DNA from: Diorhabda sublineata
Taxonomy: Eukaryota > Arthropoda > Insecta > Coleoptera > Chrysomelidae
Reading direction: 5' to 3'
Assembly: GCF_026230105.1 (NCBI RefSeq)
Contig: NC_079481.1
Coordinates: forward strand, 14,463,042-14,527,041
DNA: 64,000 nucleotides
The stretch's first letter is position 1. Each line of letters opens with the position of its first letter. The position numbers and the translations under genes were made by a program. Shown here in pieces: positions 12,336-23,900 of this stretch. A model generated the notes under the pieces. The model ran no database searches, was not told the DNA's origin, and saw only the letters and a program-made list of their open reading frames with translations.

Positions 12336-12803
12336 AATTTCCAGGTAAAACTACCAAATCACTGTATATCCACAAACATATTTTGTAGAGAAAGGTAGTT
12401 TAACGTCTTAACAGAAAAAACTAATATCCTGAATAATCCCTCTAGTACTGATTTTCCTACCGCCAGTTAATTAGAAAGGATTACATGTTTCAGTGTTGTA
12501 CAAATATTTGAGAGTTTTGTGTAGACGGTTTTATTAACTTCGTCAACGACTCTAAATCAACGAAATTTGTTTGAAAATCGTTTAGTTTCACGTTATTGTG
12601 AAAGTGTATTCATATATATTGTGAGAAATTATTTGAATTGTAAGTAAGTTTCTTTTCTTAAATATGAAACTAGTTGTATTCAATTTTTCACCTTTTTTGA
12701 AAATTTATCGTCTGGGTCATCAACTATCAACTTTATAACTCTAAATCCTATCTGTAAAGTCTCATTATGTTTTGTGTGCATAATTTCCTTGTTAAAATCC
12801 TAC

Positions 12804-12917
12804 AAGGGGTCATCCATAAGTCACATGAATTTCATGATTTTTCACCTCTCCCCCCCGTCCTTGTCCAGCTGGTCACATTTGTCAGACTCCCTCCTCCTTT
12901 GTATGACATTACATATT
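12804..12917. repeat. Short interspersed element fragment (GGGGTCATCCATAA type)
   Basis: AAGGGGTCATCCATAAGTCA, a C-rich stretch (CTCCCCCCCGTCC) and a CTCCCTCCTCC stretch are laid out as in the widespread insect repeats that carry this GTCATCCATAA motif. The element class is inferred from memory of that pattern, not proven. The rest of the surrounding region is far more AT-rich. Confidence 0.4.
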
Positions 12918-15900
12918 TTGCAAATTACATTTAGAAATTATTGAATAAAAATAGCGGTTCCGAAATCAATTCTATTTCCATTTAAATTATTTTTTAATGA
13001 AATTAACATCAAATCAAATGATTAACAAAACAAAAAGCGATTAATTATTTTAATTAAAGAAATTAACAGAAAATAGAATTATAATTATTGAAGATATAAA
13101 CTTAATAATGTTGAGTCCATGAACTTTGATTTTACTACTTTAGGTTGAAGTAAAAAATATCATATAAAGTTTTTTCGCCAGATCCATAGTTTTTGAGTTA
13201 TTCGCAATAGTAGCAATAGCAAAAGTATGATTTTTTGATAGATTTTTACGTAGTATAACTCTGTAATGATGCATTTTATTTTTTATTATTATTTTATTAA
13301 AAGTGTGATGAACAAAAATAAAGCTTATAAAGAAACAAAGAAATCAAGATATATTTTACCTAAAGCAATTTATAGATACTTGAATAGCTTTTGTTTTACG
13401 TAATTGAGCGTAATGACGGGAAAAGAGTACATTTTTCAACAAAACGTCATAGAATACTTTTTATAGAGCTTAAAATGACCTTTCTAATGACTTTTAATAG
13501 AAGTTGTTTTGACTGAAATTTCAGTGAGATATGATGTAAAATAGTTGAAGCTAAAAAAATTGCACTAAAACTAATGCCATTTCATTGAAAATCGAAATTA
13601 AACTTATTGAGCATTAAATAATATTTTTTTTTAATTAAAAAAAAACTTTTCTCATTTTTTCTCCATAACTATAAGTGATACAAAAACAAATAAATAATCA
13701 AATTAACACATTTTTATAACGATTATTTTGGATTTTATTTTTTTTGTAGCATAAAAATTGACGGAGTTATAACCAAATTAATCTATACACATTATAGTGT
13801 GAGGATTACTTATCCACAGCCCTTTATTATTGAAATGTGGAGGGTCTCAAGCCCTTCTTGTATACATAGGCTTGTAGCTCTGAAAATTAACTCAAAAGGG
13901 TTTTTGTAGGATTTGATAGCTTCAAAATTAATGGAGTTACATAAAAAATAAGAATTTGAATTTTTTTTTGTCAATTATAGGATATGAAAAAGTTTTTGGC
14001 GGGCGGATTTTTTTTCTGTTGATGTTATCAAAAGACTATGAACTTTTCACAGTAAAAATGAAATTGTGATGTATTAAATTGTTAAAAGATTTTTTCCTGT
14101 ACATTTTCATTAGAAGAGTAGTTTTTAAAGATTTTTAAGGATTGATACTTCAAAATTTATAAATTTTCTATTATACAATATGTTAAGATATTAATGCTGT
14201 ATAAACGAAAAACATTTGAATTGAAAAATGTAGGAAAAACTATAATATTAGTATTTTTCTATAAGGGGTGGTTTTCACCCCTTAAAAATAATTTGCACAC
14301 CTTGCGACCATATAGATTTTGATATGGAGGGTAAGATGAATTCAATTCTAAATTTTCAGGAAAATCGGAGCTGCATTAAAGAATTCGGAGGTTTGACACC
14401 ATTTTGAGCTTGAATTCCTGCACTATAACTGGTGTAGCAGTCACTTCGTTTTCGTTTGGATTGTTAATGTCAGGAAGATTAGTAGTATCATTATGTTTTC
14501 CATTCAACCATAAAGCATCATCATCCACACAAAGAAGTTTTCTGGCACGTCTAGCAGCATTTCTTTGATGACGAGACTTGTTGCATCTTTTTTAATTGCT
14601 TACGTTAATTGGGGCATTTTTATGATGCAAATTATATGTTTATGGATGGCCCAAAATTTAAGATCGAATATTTTGGACAAAAAGAATATAAAGATATATC
14701 ACTACCTTGCCCAGAGTTTTCAAACATTACGTTTCATCATTGTAATATTGTATCTATCAATATTGTGAATGAGTAAATAACTTTCTTAAAAGAATGAAAA
14801 TACCTTTTCTTTGTTATTAAATCTTATAGCTAAGGGGAAGTTCATGTTATTTATTATATAATTCCGCTATTACCCATTGGAACTGTAGAAAATATATAGT
14901 GTATAACACGCATGGCATGCTAATTTCTCACTCGTATTATCTGCAAACTTTATACTCGTGGAATAATGACTATCATTCATTGCTCGTTGAATAATTTACC
15001 ATTTCCTGCGACTCTATCAGAAAGTGTCAAAATTCATTTCATCTATTCGCTATGAAAAATGATTGTCAGCAGCCCTTATTGAATTACCGGAGACCAGAAC
15101 GAAAAATCTTCCATTATAAAATTTTTGAACAATATAGTGATTTTAAGCCATCAAGCGTAGATTTTTTCTTAATTATCCAACGAAAATGTACAAGACAACC
15201 AATAAATGTTGACAAATTTGGTAATTTACCCACATTAATAGAATCCAGAGTTATATACAGGGCAATGTTTACAAATGCTCTTCACTACACTCCTGGTGGA
15301 TGTAGGGCACGATATTACAACCCTCAAAAACATAGGGTTTAGTAGTTTACTATAGTTGCAGAAGGTTGTATAAATAAATCATTATTGAACAAAATTTCAC
15401 GAGCAGTGATTGATCCGTCGCCGGCCGTGTACCGTCCGTGTATCAGAACCTCGGTGGGGTCTAAAGCATTATGAAATGAATTAGGAAATATGCAATCTGT
15501 TCAATAAAATCCTTACTAAAGTCCGAGGATATATTGGAAGTGTTAAGAACACATTCGAAATTAAAATTCTGTGCTCCATGAACACGTGAATCACATGACA
15601 GATGATATAATCAGGACAACGAACAAAACTGATTAAGGGGCTTACAGAAAATTAATCTTTTTAACACAAGACTTTGCGGATAAATTTCGACCAAACTGTA
15701 CGCTAGAGTGTACAAGAGTCGAATTGATAATCCTCACCACAGAAAAAGGTGATCTTGACTCTAGGATAGATAGAAAATTGAAAAATATTCGGAGTTTTCT
15801 CAGTAAAAAAATTCAAGATAAAGGGCGTTGAAGAAAAAAAAAATATATAAATTTTTTACGATTTTTCCGCTCTCTATGATAGTCAGACATTTTTTGTTGT

Positions 15901-15919
15901 ATCTTATTTGCTTATACAA
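12918..15919. other. Non-coding, AT-rich repeat-like DNA with a GC-rich patch
   Basis: No gene recognised. A hairpin AAGGGGTG-GTTTT-CACCCCTT lies at 14,263-14,283. A minus-strand open stretch at about 14,380-14,590 (starting KRCNKSRHQRNAARRARK) shows coding-like residues but no identifiable domain and no start. A 96-codon plus-strand frame at 15,052-15,342 is unassigned. About 15,405-15,465 is sharply GC-richer (CCGTCGCCGGCCGTG) and lies 30 bases after an AATAAA, possibly the edge of an old retroelement. Confidence 0.4.
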
Positions 15920-16740
15920 GATGTTTCAGAATACAGTTCAATTTAGTATTGCTTATTTCGTAAACGCAGCCATTCGGAAGAGCGTGTCAGTTCGTAGCGT
16001 GGCTCTTGGAGATAATCGATAATTCGGCGACTTTAGCGAGTAGAGAATTCTGCAAAATTCGTTACTTAATGATGCGCCAGGTGCCCGACTGATTAGACAA
16101 TAGGTCGAGAAGATTGAAGAAACCGTTGGTTAAACCAAAATCCGAGCGACCAGGTTCCTCTAGACTTGTTGAAAACGTGGACAGTGCTACTCGTTCTGAT
16201 ACTGACTTGTCTATTCAAATATTTGAGGCTGCACTCTTACAAAATTCAGTTGGTGCAAGAGCTGGAGCCTAAAGATACTAGTCAGATGTTTGGCTTCGTA
16301 TAACAAATTATTGAGGGCTTTCGAATATTCACCAGTATCTTATTTTGAAGACTAATTTCATCTTAATGAGGACTTCAACAAGACGACTTCTTCGTTTTTT
16401 GAATTTGAAACGAGTTCACGAGTTTGTGAAACTTTTCCTGTCAACTTGATCTCCAGGAGAGAAGACATAAGCTGGTCTCCACGTAGTCCCCATTTATGGA
16501 CTTTTTTGTGAGGTTATGTCAAATCTGTAGTTTACGCTAACGAAGCGACTTCCCTGGAACAATTTAAAGAAAATAGCCGTCATATGCGATTTTAGTGCAC
16601 GATTGAATGGATTTCTTGACCGCAACACCATCTTGAGGCAAATTGTACAAGGAAATATTGTTTTTAATGTGAATTTGCTCAGCATTTTTATAAAATGTTT
16701 CAACTCTGTTATAAGAAATTAATTTTTTTTAGGTATCGAA
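15920..16740 (+). pseudogene. mariner-type DDE transposase fossil
   Basis: Frames on the plus strand contain RPGSSRLVENVDSATR, LHSYKIQLVQELEPKD (16,230-16,280), SQMFGF, SWSPRSPHLW near 16,470-16,500 and GYVKSVVYANEATSLEQFKE (16,510-16,570). In order these match the linker, the pre-catalytic helix, the WPxRSPDL block and the C-terminal region of the same transposase superfamily as the copy at 37,725-38,778. The RSPDL Asp reads His here, the second catalytic block is missing, and stops or frameshifts occur at most motif junctions, so it is clearly dead. Confidence 0.75.
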
Positions 16741-18284
16741 TAGTACTTAGGCCCATGCATTTGAAATTCTGGTGATTTAAAAGTGATCAATTTGATGTAG
16801 CATGAAGTGATCACAGTCAGTGATAGTTTCCACAAATTACGTATAAGTCTTTTGAGATTCGAACTTTATATACATTAGCGAGCCTTATATAATTCACTGC
16901 TGGTCGATATAAGTAGAAATGTAGAGTGTTTCAAACATAAGGTGACACATTCTCCAAACCTGTAAGTGTTATCAAAATACTTTAATTACGAAAGTTCTTT
17001 GTATTCGAAAGAATTTTTAGATTTTTGACTTTTAGATTATACAGGGTGTCCCAATTCATCAGTATCGACATAAACTTTGGAATTTTAAATGGAACACCCT
17101 ATATTTTATTGCGTTTTTTTATTTATGTTTGACACCCTGAACGTATTTACCCATTAAACAACGATGAACTAGGATGGAAAATAGGAAACTTGTCTCATTG
17201 CTTTGTAGTATTCAGTTAGTGAAATCTTTTGTTTCTCCACATTCAAATCATGACATATAATTTTACTACTAAGTTGCAATGTAATTTCAATTACTGATAT
17301 TGACAATCGCCCGAAGGGGACTTTGTATAAAATTTAATCATTCAACATGTACTGGATTGTAAAGGCCTCTTTCATGATATTATATACAATTCAAACAAGT
17401 TAATTTCAATTCGATATTACCTTCGGAATCCAGTTATTCAAAACGAAATGTTATTCAGAACATTGACATTCTACTGAAATCATTGAATTCCTTTTTATCT
17501 ATTTGAACATTTTATTTATACTCATCAACTCCAAACAAAAATGTTTTAAATCTCAAATACTAACAAATATCGTTCGGAATTGTTTTTGCCATAAAGTGTG
17601 TTCTTAACCTAATACAACTGTTGAAAAAATTGTCACAAAATATATTTTTTTAACAAAAATATCGCATATTATGCACATCCTGTCACACTGTGTCTAGCAA
17701 AAAATCTGTAGTTTCCATTCTTTTTGTAATTTCAGCATCTCATAGCTCAACTTTACATGAGAGATTTGCGATTGCAGGGGTGTAAATTTTTTGCAGTTAT
17801 TTAACTTGAGACTTTATAATCTTAAGTGCATTGAAATTTGACCGCTGTAAACTTTAGACTTTAACTATTTTTTTTTTGTCAATTATTCATCAGATAAAAA
17901 GAAAGAAATATGATGTTCAAAGAACAATTTAATATGTTGATAACTATGAACTACATTTGAAAATATGTATAAAATCAAAATCGCTGTAAAAAAGTAACTA
18001 GAAAGTTTCAATTTTCGAAATTTGATTAGGGTATTGGATTAACGCGTTTAAAAAAAAGTATAAGAATGAAAAATCTCTACAATGCATTAATAAAAAATGT
18101 CAATAAATAAATTGTATCTAGTATATGGTTAAAAAAAGTATCTAGGATGTTTAGTAGTTCAAAACAAAGTATGTAATGAGTATTTGGTCAATAAAAATTG
18201 TTTAGTTATAAAAAAGTTACTATAAATTTTTGTTTTCAGTGTATTCTGTTTCCTATCTCACACTTTATCTCTAGTAATCGATAT
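16741..18284. other. Non-coding; contains a small CAGGGTGT-terminated repeat
   Basis: AT-rich with no gene. ACAGGGTGTCCCAATT at 17,041 and AAATGGAACACCCTATA at about 17,087-17,103 face each other 60 bp apart, like a miniature inverted-repeat element. Runs of AT-rich, low-information sequence fill the rest. Confidence 0.45.
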
Positions 18285-18660
18285 TTTGTGCGAAAATATG
18301 TTTAAATGGAATTTTTCTAGATTTCATCAGTGGATATATTCCTCGGAAACCCCCCCCAATTGTTCTGTGGATCTAAAGCTTTCTACATCGACTAATACAG
18401 ATTCAAACCATTTCGAATTGATCCATTTCAAATATAATTCAAACAAAATCGATTTTGATAACATCCGAATGTTACATTAAGCAACTGTAGTACTTAGAGA
18501 ATCTAAACTCAGAGTAGATTTTATTCATAATGATCCTGCTTTATCAGGAGAATGGTACGAAATTAAAATCAACGTTAAAAATGAGGAATTGTATGGTATT
18601 TATGGAAATGGAAGTATGGATTGAAGAAGAAATAACTGATGGTAATTTTTTTTATGACTT
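18285..18660 (+). pseudogene. Decayed coding fragment, possibly from a host gene
   Basis: The plus strand from 18,362 reads SVDLKLSTSTNTDSNHFE then LIHFKYNSNKIDFDNIR; one stop later it reads ATVVLRESKLRVDFIHNDPA and LSGEWYEIKINVKNEE. After a frameshift it reads MEMEVWIEEEITDG and then a GTAAT donor-like site (18,642). An acceptor-like TTTTGTTTTCAG precedes it at 18,228-18,239. Composition and flow are those of a real protein with beta-sandwich-like segments, and nothing in it resembles a transposon. It faintly recalls the Gryzun/TRAPPC11 trafficking proteins, but that is a weak impression. One stop and one frameshift argue for a pseudogene or an exon copy. Confidence 0.4.
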
Positions 18661-19394
18661 CAACGTTGTTTGTCCTAAAGTTCATATTATAATGATACCT
18701 TTTTTGATATAAAGTTTGCTTTTGTGATAGTTATAGAAATAATACTAATTTTCAATTTGTTTTTATAAATTTCAATTCGTTATGATATACATATTTAAAA
18801 ATACTGCCTCCAGATGGTAGTGGAGTGAGAAAGAACGATCAGATGTTTTTTAAATGCCTAGAAAATGTTTAAATGTCATCGCGAAGGTGTAAATATGATG
18901 CTGATGCATTTAGTATCATATGTGGTCCATTGACGTTATATTGAAGTTTAACATATAAAATATGAACTAGAGACTTCGCACGTTCTAAGTGAAGCCTATG
19001 TAACGTATTTTGACAAACCACGTTGCTTGTAGTTATTGTAAAAGATGTTTGGAAGGTGAGCAGTTTTTAATTTATCGTTAAATCGAATTTTATAGACATT
19101 AGTTTTTATTTCTTCACTTTAGGTTGGTATCGAGGTGAAAAAAAGGGTATTTGAAATTTGCCATACCAAGAATCTGGCAAAAACTGAAAGACCATATCTA
19201 TAACTTGTTCTGCTCCAATTGCACATGACCTGACACGACCAGTACCTGATCCACAGAAAAAGTAGCTCATCTCTTAGTTCTAACAGAAGTAATTTTAATA
19301 AGTAGTTTTCACCGATTATAACAAATAATAAAATTATAGTTTTTGTAAAAAAAATTTGCATATTTTATGTTTTTCATAATGTCAATAGTGTTCA
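18661..19394. other. Non-coding, nothing recognised
   Basis: Apart from an 80-codon minus-strand frame (19,119-19,361) with no motif, nothing supports a gene here. Confidence 0.4.
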
Positions 19395-19860
19395 AATGAG
19401 TTAATTTAATGGATACTACACCACAAAAAGCAGCCCAAGTTATTTCTTCAATAAAAAATGGATTTGGTTAGCGAGCTGTTTCTTGACAATTGGATATGAC
19501 CCACACAGCGGTTCGAGGAGTGTGCCAGCGTATTATTAGATCGGATCCTTTCATAGAGGATCTGGAACAGGCAGAAGGCGATGTACAACCGCTTGTGATT
19601 ACTGTATCAACAACATCGTCACCTTAATGCTGCTCAAGTGCAACGACAGCTCTATGAGGTGCGAGAAGTTATTATTAGTCAGTAGACATTGAAACAACCT
19701 GACCCCTAAAACACCTGTGATTGGTCCAAAACTTACTCCTGTTCAGTTCTCAGATGAACCAGAATGTGTCTCCAAGAAGGCCAAGAGAGCGATTCGAAGA
19801 GCCGAGTGTTTATCATTTCGACGTGCGCTACGCCGTTCGCTGGACATATTTTTTCGTTAT
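19395..19860 (+). pseudogene. Tc1-like transposase N-terminal half, decayed
   Basis: Motifs read in order on the plus strand: AAQVISSIKNGFG and QLDMTHTAVRGVCQR (helix-turn-helix 1), then RSGTGRRRCTTACDYC (the GRPR-like hinge), NAAQVQRQLYEVREV (second helix-turn-helix) and GPKLTPVQFSDEPE, where the family normally shows the first catalytic Asp a little further on. Several frame changes and stops separate them. The C-terminal half of a Tc1-like transposase lies 780 bp downstream at 20,640-20,995 with a piggyBac fragment between, so one element may have been split by an insertion. Confidence 0.72.
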
Positions 19861-19979
19861 TAATAGGAAATGGGAATTTCCTTGGACTTCTTGTGTTTAA
19901 GTTTTTTTATCTGCTCATCATTCCCTAACCAAAAGGTGAAAAGTAAATCTCAGTCGTTCAATGAAAAGAGAACAAGAAG

Positions 19980-20350
19980 ATAGAAATTATTATGGATTAC
20001 AATTTTACAGTAAAACTCAAAGTAGGAGTTGATACTCCGGTTAATGACGAAAAGAGTAACAAGTAGATGGCCGATGGAAATTTTTTATCATATAATGAAT
20101 CAGCTGGGATCAACACGTAGATATTGCTTACTTCTGGATTACCAGCAGATGCTCCTGATCAATTTAATATTTTTTTTCAAATCTGGCTCAAAATTTGATA
20201 AAAGAACAGTTGCCAAACATAAAAAACGTTCCTATTGATGTAAAAGCTTTTCTATGCTTTCGTTATCAGAAAAGAACCCGTTGAGGCATTGAAGAGACTG
20301 CTACATCTTCATATGCAGTGCCGAATGAAAAGCGGCTAAGAGGTTTGTAT
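19980..20350 (+). pseudogene. piggyBac-like transposase C-terminal fragment (element 2)
   Basis: MDYNFTVKLKVGVDTL, followed across a frameshift by LMTKRVTSRWPMEIFYHIMN (20,035-20,100), matches the third-Asp context and the RRWPMxxF helix of piggyBac transposases; the other two copies in this window show GVDSLDQ...RRTQRWPMAIFF and GVDSLDKK at the same place. A later SKFDKRTV and a possible remnant of the Cys-rich tail (LRGLYKKCKV near 20,345) follow. Only the C-terminal quarter remains. Confidence 0.65.
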
Positions 20351-20639
20351 AAGAAGTGCAAAGTATAAAAATCAAACACTATAAAATCTTATGAAAAGTA
20401 TTCAGTATTTATATGTTTCAAATATTCTAAAATAATATAAGAAGATTATTTGAATGCCATGGAAGGTATTTGTGAAAGCAGTTCGTGATACATTGTGTAA
20501 AAAAATATGATTTTATTTCACCTAAAAATGAACAATCTCATAGTAAAATAGCAAATGAAATCATTATCAAAAATTAATTGGAAAGTGAAATAGAACAAAA
20601 GTTCTAGCATGTTGTAAAAATATAAGCGCCTGGCGGAAG

Positions 20640-20995
20640 GTTATTGAGGTGGTTCCTGCATGATTTGGGGTGAAATTTCTATAGGAGGACGAGGTTCAAG
20701 GGCTAATAGATATGTCGAGGAGATTTCAGCAAATTCATGTGGTACCTACGTTACGTCGACTATATTAAAGACGAAGACAATATAAGCCAGAATCGAGGAA
20801 GATTATAATGAAGAAGTCGGTTTTAGGGTAGTATACAGTCTTATCCTAACTTCGATAGAACATTTAAGAGATGAACTAAGAATAATTTGAGCTAAAATTT
20901 CTACCGCAAAGTTGATTAATTCTATACCTAATCGTATGAGAGATGTTATTAGGGCAAGAGGAGATTATATCCATTATAAAAAAATCAAGTTTTGA
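20640..20995 (+). pseudogene. Tc1-like transposase C-terminal half, decayed
   Basis: GGSCMIWGEISIGGR at 20,652-20,696 is the GGSVMVWGGIS block between the first and second catalytic Asp. IEHLRDELRII and INSIPNRMRDVIRARGDYIH (20,860-20,980) form the usual C-terminus, with the RMxxVIxARGGxxxY ending. The second and third catalytic residues in between are not recognisable. It may be the second half of the element at 19,395-19,860. Confidence 0.78.
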
Positions 20996-23900
20996 GCTTT
21001 GAATTGTCAATAACTCTATTTATGTTTAAAACAAAAAAAAATTGCTTAATGCATTAACTTCACTATTTTGAACATAGGAAGACGAAATAAGTTTTTATAA
21101 ATTCATACTCACATATAGCATATTAAATTGTCTCTCAAACGCCATATTTTTTCATTTGAAAAAAATAAGTACGAAAGTCATTATGAAATAAAAGGTCTCT
21201 TATTAACAAAGTGTATAGAAATGTTGATTTTTCTTAAAGATATTAATGAATTTTCAAAAAATGAAAATAATGAGAAAATTTTGGTTCTTTCATTATAATT
21301 CAAATATTAATCGTACTTATACGGCTTGTCTCATAATTCGACTTCTGTATTTTCTTTTAACTTTTTATCAAATTGTGAAATTTTATTTGGATTTGTCGAA
21401 ACAGAAACGTTTGTCTTAGATTTATTCGAATTTCTAATTACAAGCCCAAATTCAATTTAAAGTTTATTAGCCGAGTTAGTCAATCTACCACTACTCGAAA
21501 ATCCAACCCTTCCTACTTTATATTACCGGATAAGCTATTAGCACCATACCTTACAATGTATAATAACGCTATAATAATGCGAGAGGGCTAATTGCGAATT
21601 ACCCGAACCTTTCCTGGAACGTGTATTTAGATAGGACTTTCCGACAGTGTCCGGTGACATATAATAGTCTACTTGACGAGAAAATACGACTAATGTATGA
21701 AATTTAATACTGGCCGTTACTAGTCAGCTACTCTTTCCGGCTGAGTTTAAAATAAATTTGCATAAATTTTGTTGAAATAATCGCAAACATCTAATATTTC
21801 AGTACTGTCTGAACAATTTGAAGATAACAGTTTTCCCAACCCGATTTTACAAATTGTGCGTTATTCTTTTGTACCACAAGTTCAATGCGATAGTTTTCGT
21901 AGATAAAATAACGTCTAAACTACCATATAATTCAATTCAAATACGTTGTGAAATATTTATTCACATAAATCTGGTTCCAAGAAGTGTAATTCATATATTA
22001 CAGACTGGTTAAATTACAACTATCGAGCTGGAAATCGGTACAATCATACAATTATCTACAAAAAACATATCAATACTTTTTTTCCTACGAGCCACCGTTT
22101 CTGAAATATAATATATAATGATTCAAAAAGTTGTGAAAGTTATAATGTTTCAGATTTACTGTCGTATTCAATTGTAATGATTTCACGAGAAATACCAAAG
22201 CTGTAGAACAACATCGTCGAACTTTAGAAACATGTTCTGCAATTGATAATTCATTTGATGAACTTATGACAGTTCCAACCAGTCAACAGAAATTTCTTAC
22301 AAATACTCGCAACAATTATATTGGTGAAACCATTAAATATTACAACTTTTACAACTTTGAATCACTATATAACAGAAACAATGGCTTGTAAGAAAAAACG
22401 GTATTGATTCGTTTTTTGTAGATAATTTTATGGTCTACAATTTTTGTCTGAGGTATTTTTATGATAAAACTCACCGTTTTTCTGGAAATTGCGAAAAACT
22501 CATTTTTTTTACTTTTGACCTTGATTACTCAAATTCTATTTTCAATTATATTTCAAACAATTTTACTGATTTTCAGCTTGATGGGAATTTATGTAACTTG
22601 GAATGTCTAAATTGACCGGATTATTAATAGCAGTTAAGATTCCCAAAATGAGTCACATACTTATTTACCATAACAGAGCTATTCTTTAGAATCCGTTTTC
22701 TTTCCGAGGCTGGAAACCATCACTTTCACTTTTTAATTTACTAACTGCAACTTCAATGTTTGACTAGCATTTTCTCAAATTGGATCACAATGAAACATAT
22801 TTAACCTTCAGCTGCTTATTTAATTATTGGTCTCAGTAATTGATATCTTCCACCTTCTCTGAATATTCTGAACTACCGTAGCACCATATTTGAAAAACTC
22901 CAATTTTTCTCCTGAGCATTTGTGTGAGATCATTTTTCCAATTTGTTTTGTTCCTTTATTACTATGAATTATCCATCACTCTCTCACATGCTTATAGAAA
23001 ATTGCATATGGTTAATTAGTGTTATATGTAATTATTAGTGTATGAAGTATCCATATCATCAACGACTATAAAAATCCATTAGCTGGTAATTAAGCTAATC
23101 ATTATTAGCAAATATTATTTTTATTCTAGCATACAATTTCTTTGTCTCTGATTTCACTGTAAAAAAATCCTAGAATCATACGGTCTACATTTCAAAACAA
23201 CCTACCTCTAATGATAACATATGTGTCAGTTTTTAAGATTTTTGACAATCTTAACCATAGAGTAATTCACCGAAGAAAAACCCTATATTGTGATTATAGT
23301 TATTCCAGAACTCTTCTTAAAATAGTAGAAGTCCATCGGCTGCGTTTTGCGTGAGATCAAACTCATCTCAGTTCTCTTAGTAATTTGTTTCCCCCACTTT
23401 CTCCCAGTCAAATGCTTCTCAATATTGTGCCAAAAAGGAATAGAGCTATTTCTACCAAACATTGATTAATCTGACAACTAAGAACCACGCAGCACCTTAA
23501 TTCTGACAATGATGAACTACCAAATAATCCCAAACCTCTGAACAATCTAACCACCGACGTAATCTCAGAAAATATACTTTCCAGAGGGCATTATCAATCT
23601 CCTCAACTCACAAGATCTATTAAGGAGATTGTATTGACATCGAAAAATCCTGTCCTCAATTTCTCATGATTCTGATATTCCATCTTTATCATTCCTTAAA
23701 TCAACCTGAACACTGCCCGAATCTTTCTCAAAATCAATAAAACCCACTTCACTTTTGGATTGTAGATATATGAAGCGTACATTTATTAATCAATAATTCC
23801 AAGTTATCCCAAAACTGCTGTATTTTCCAGTAGTCAAATCTTGAAAGAAAATCGCCAAATCATTGAACTGCATTATCTCAATGATTCAGGTTATTACAGA

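Noticed and set aside
14380..14594. Basic Arg-rich minus-strand exon (KRCNKSRHQRNAARRARK...)
   Set aside because: Open for about 70 codons only, no start or acceptor site at its border, no domain recognised.
15052..15342. 96-codon plus-strand host gene
   Set aside because: No motif, no splice or promoter context and no neighbour supporting it; left as an unassigned frame.
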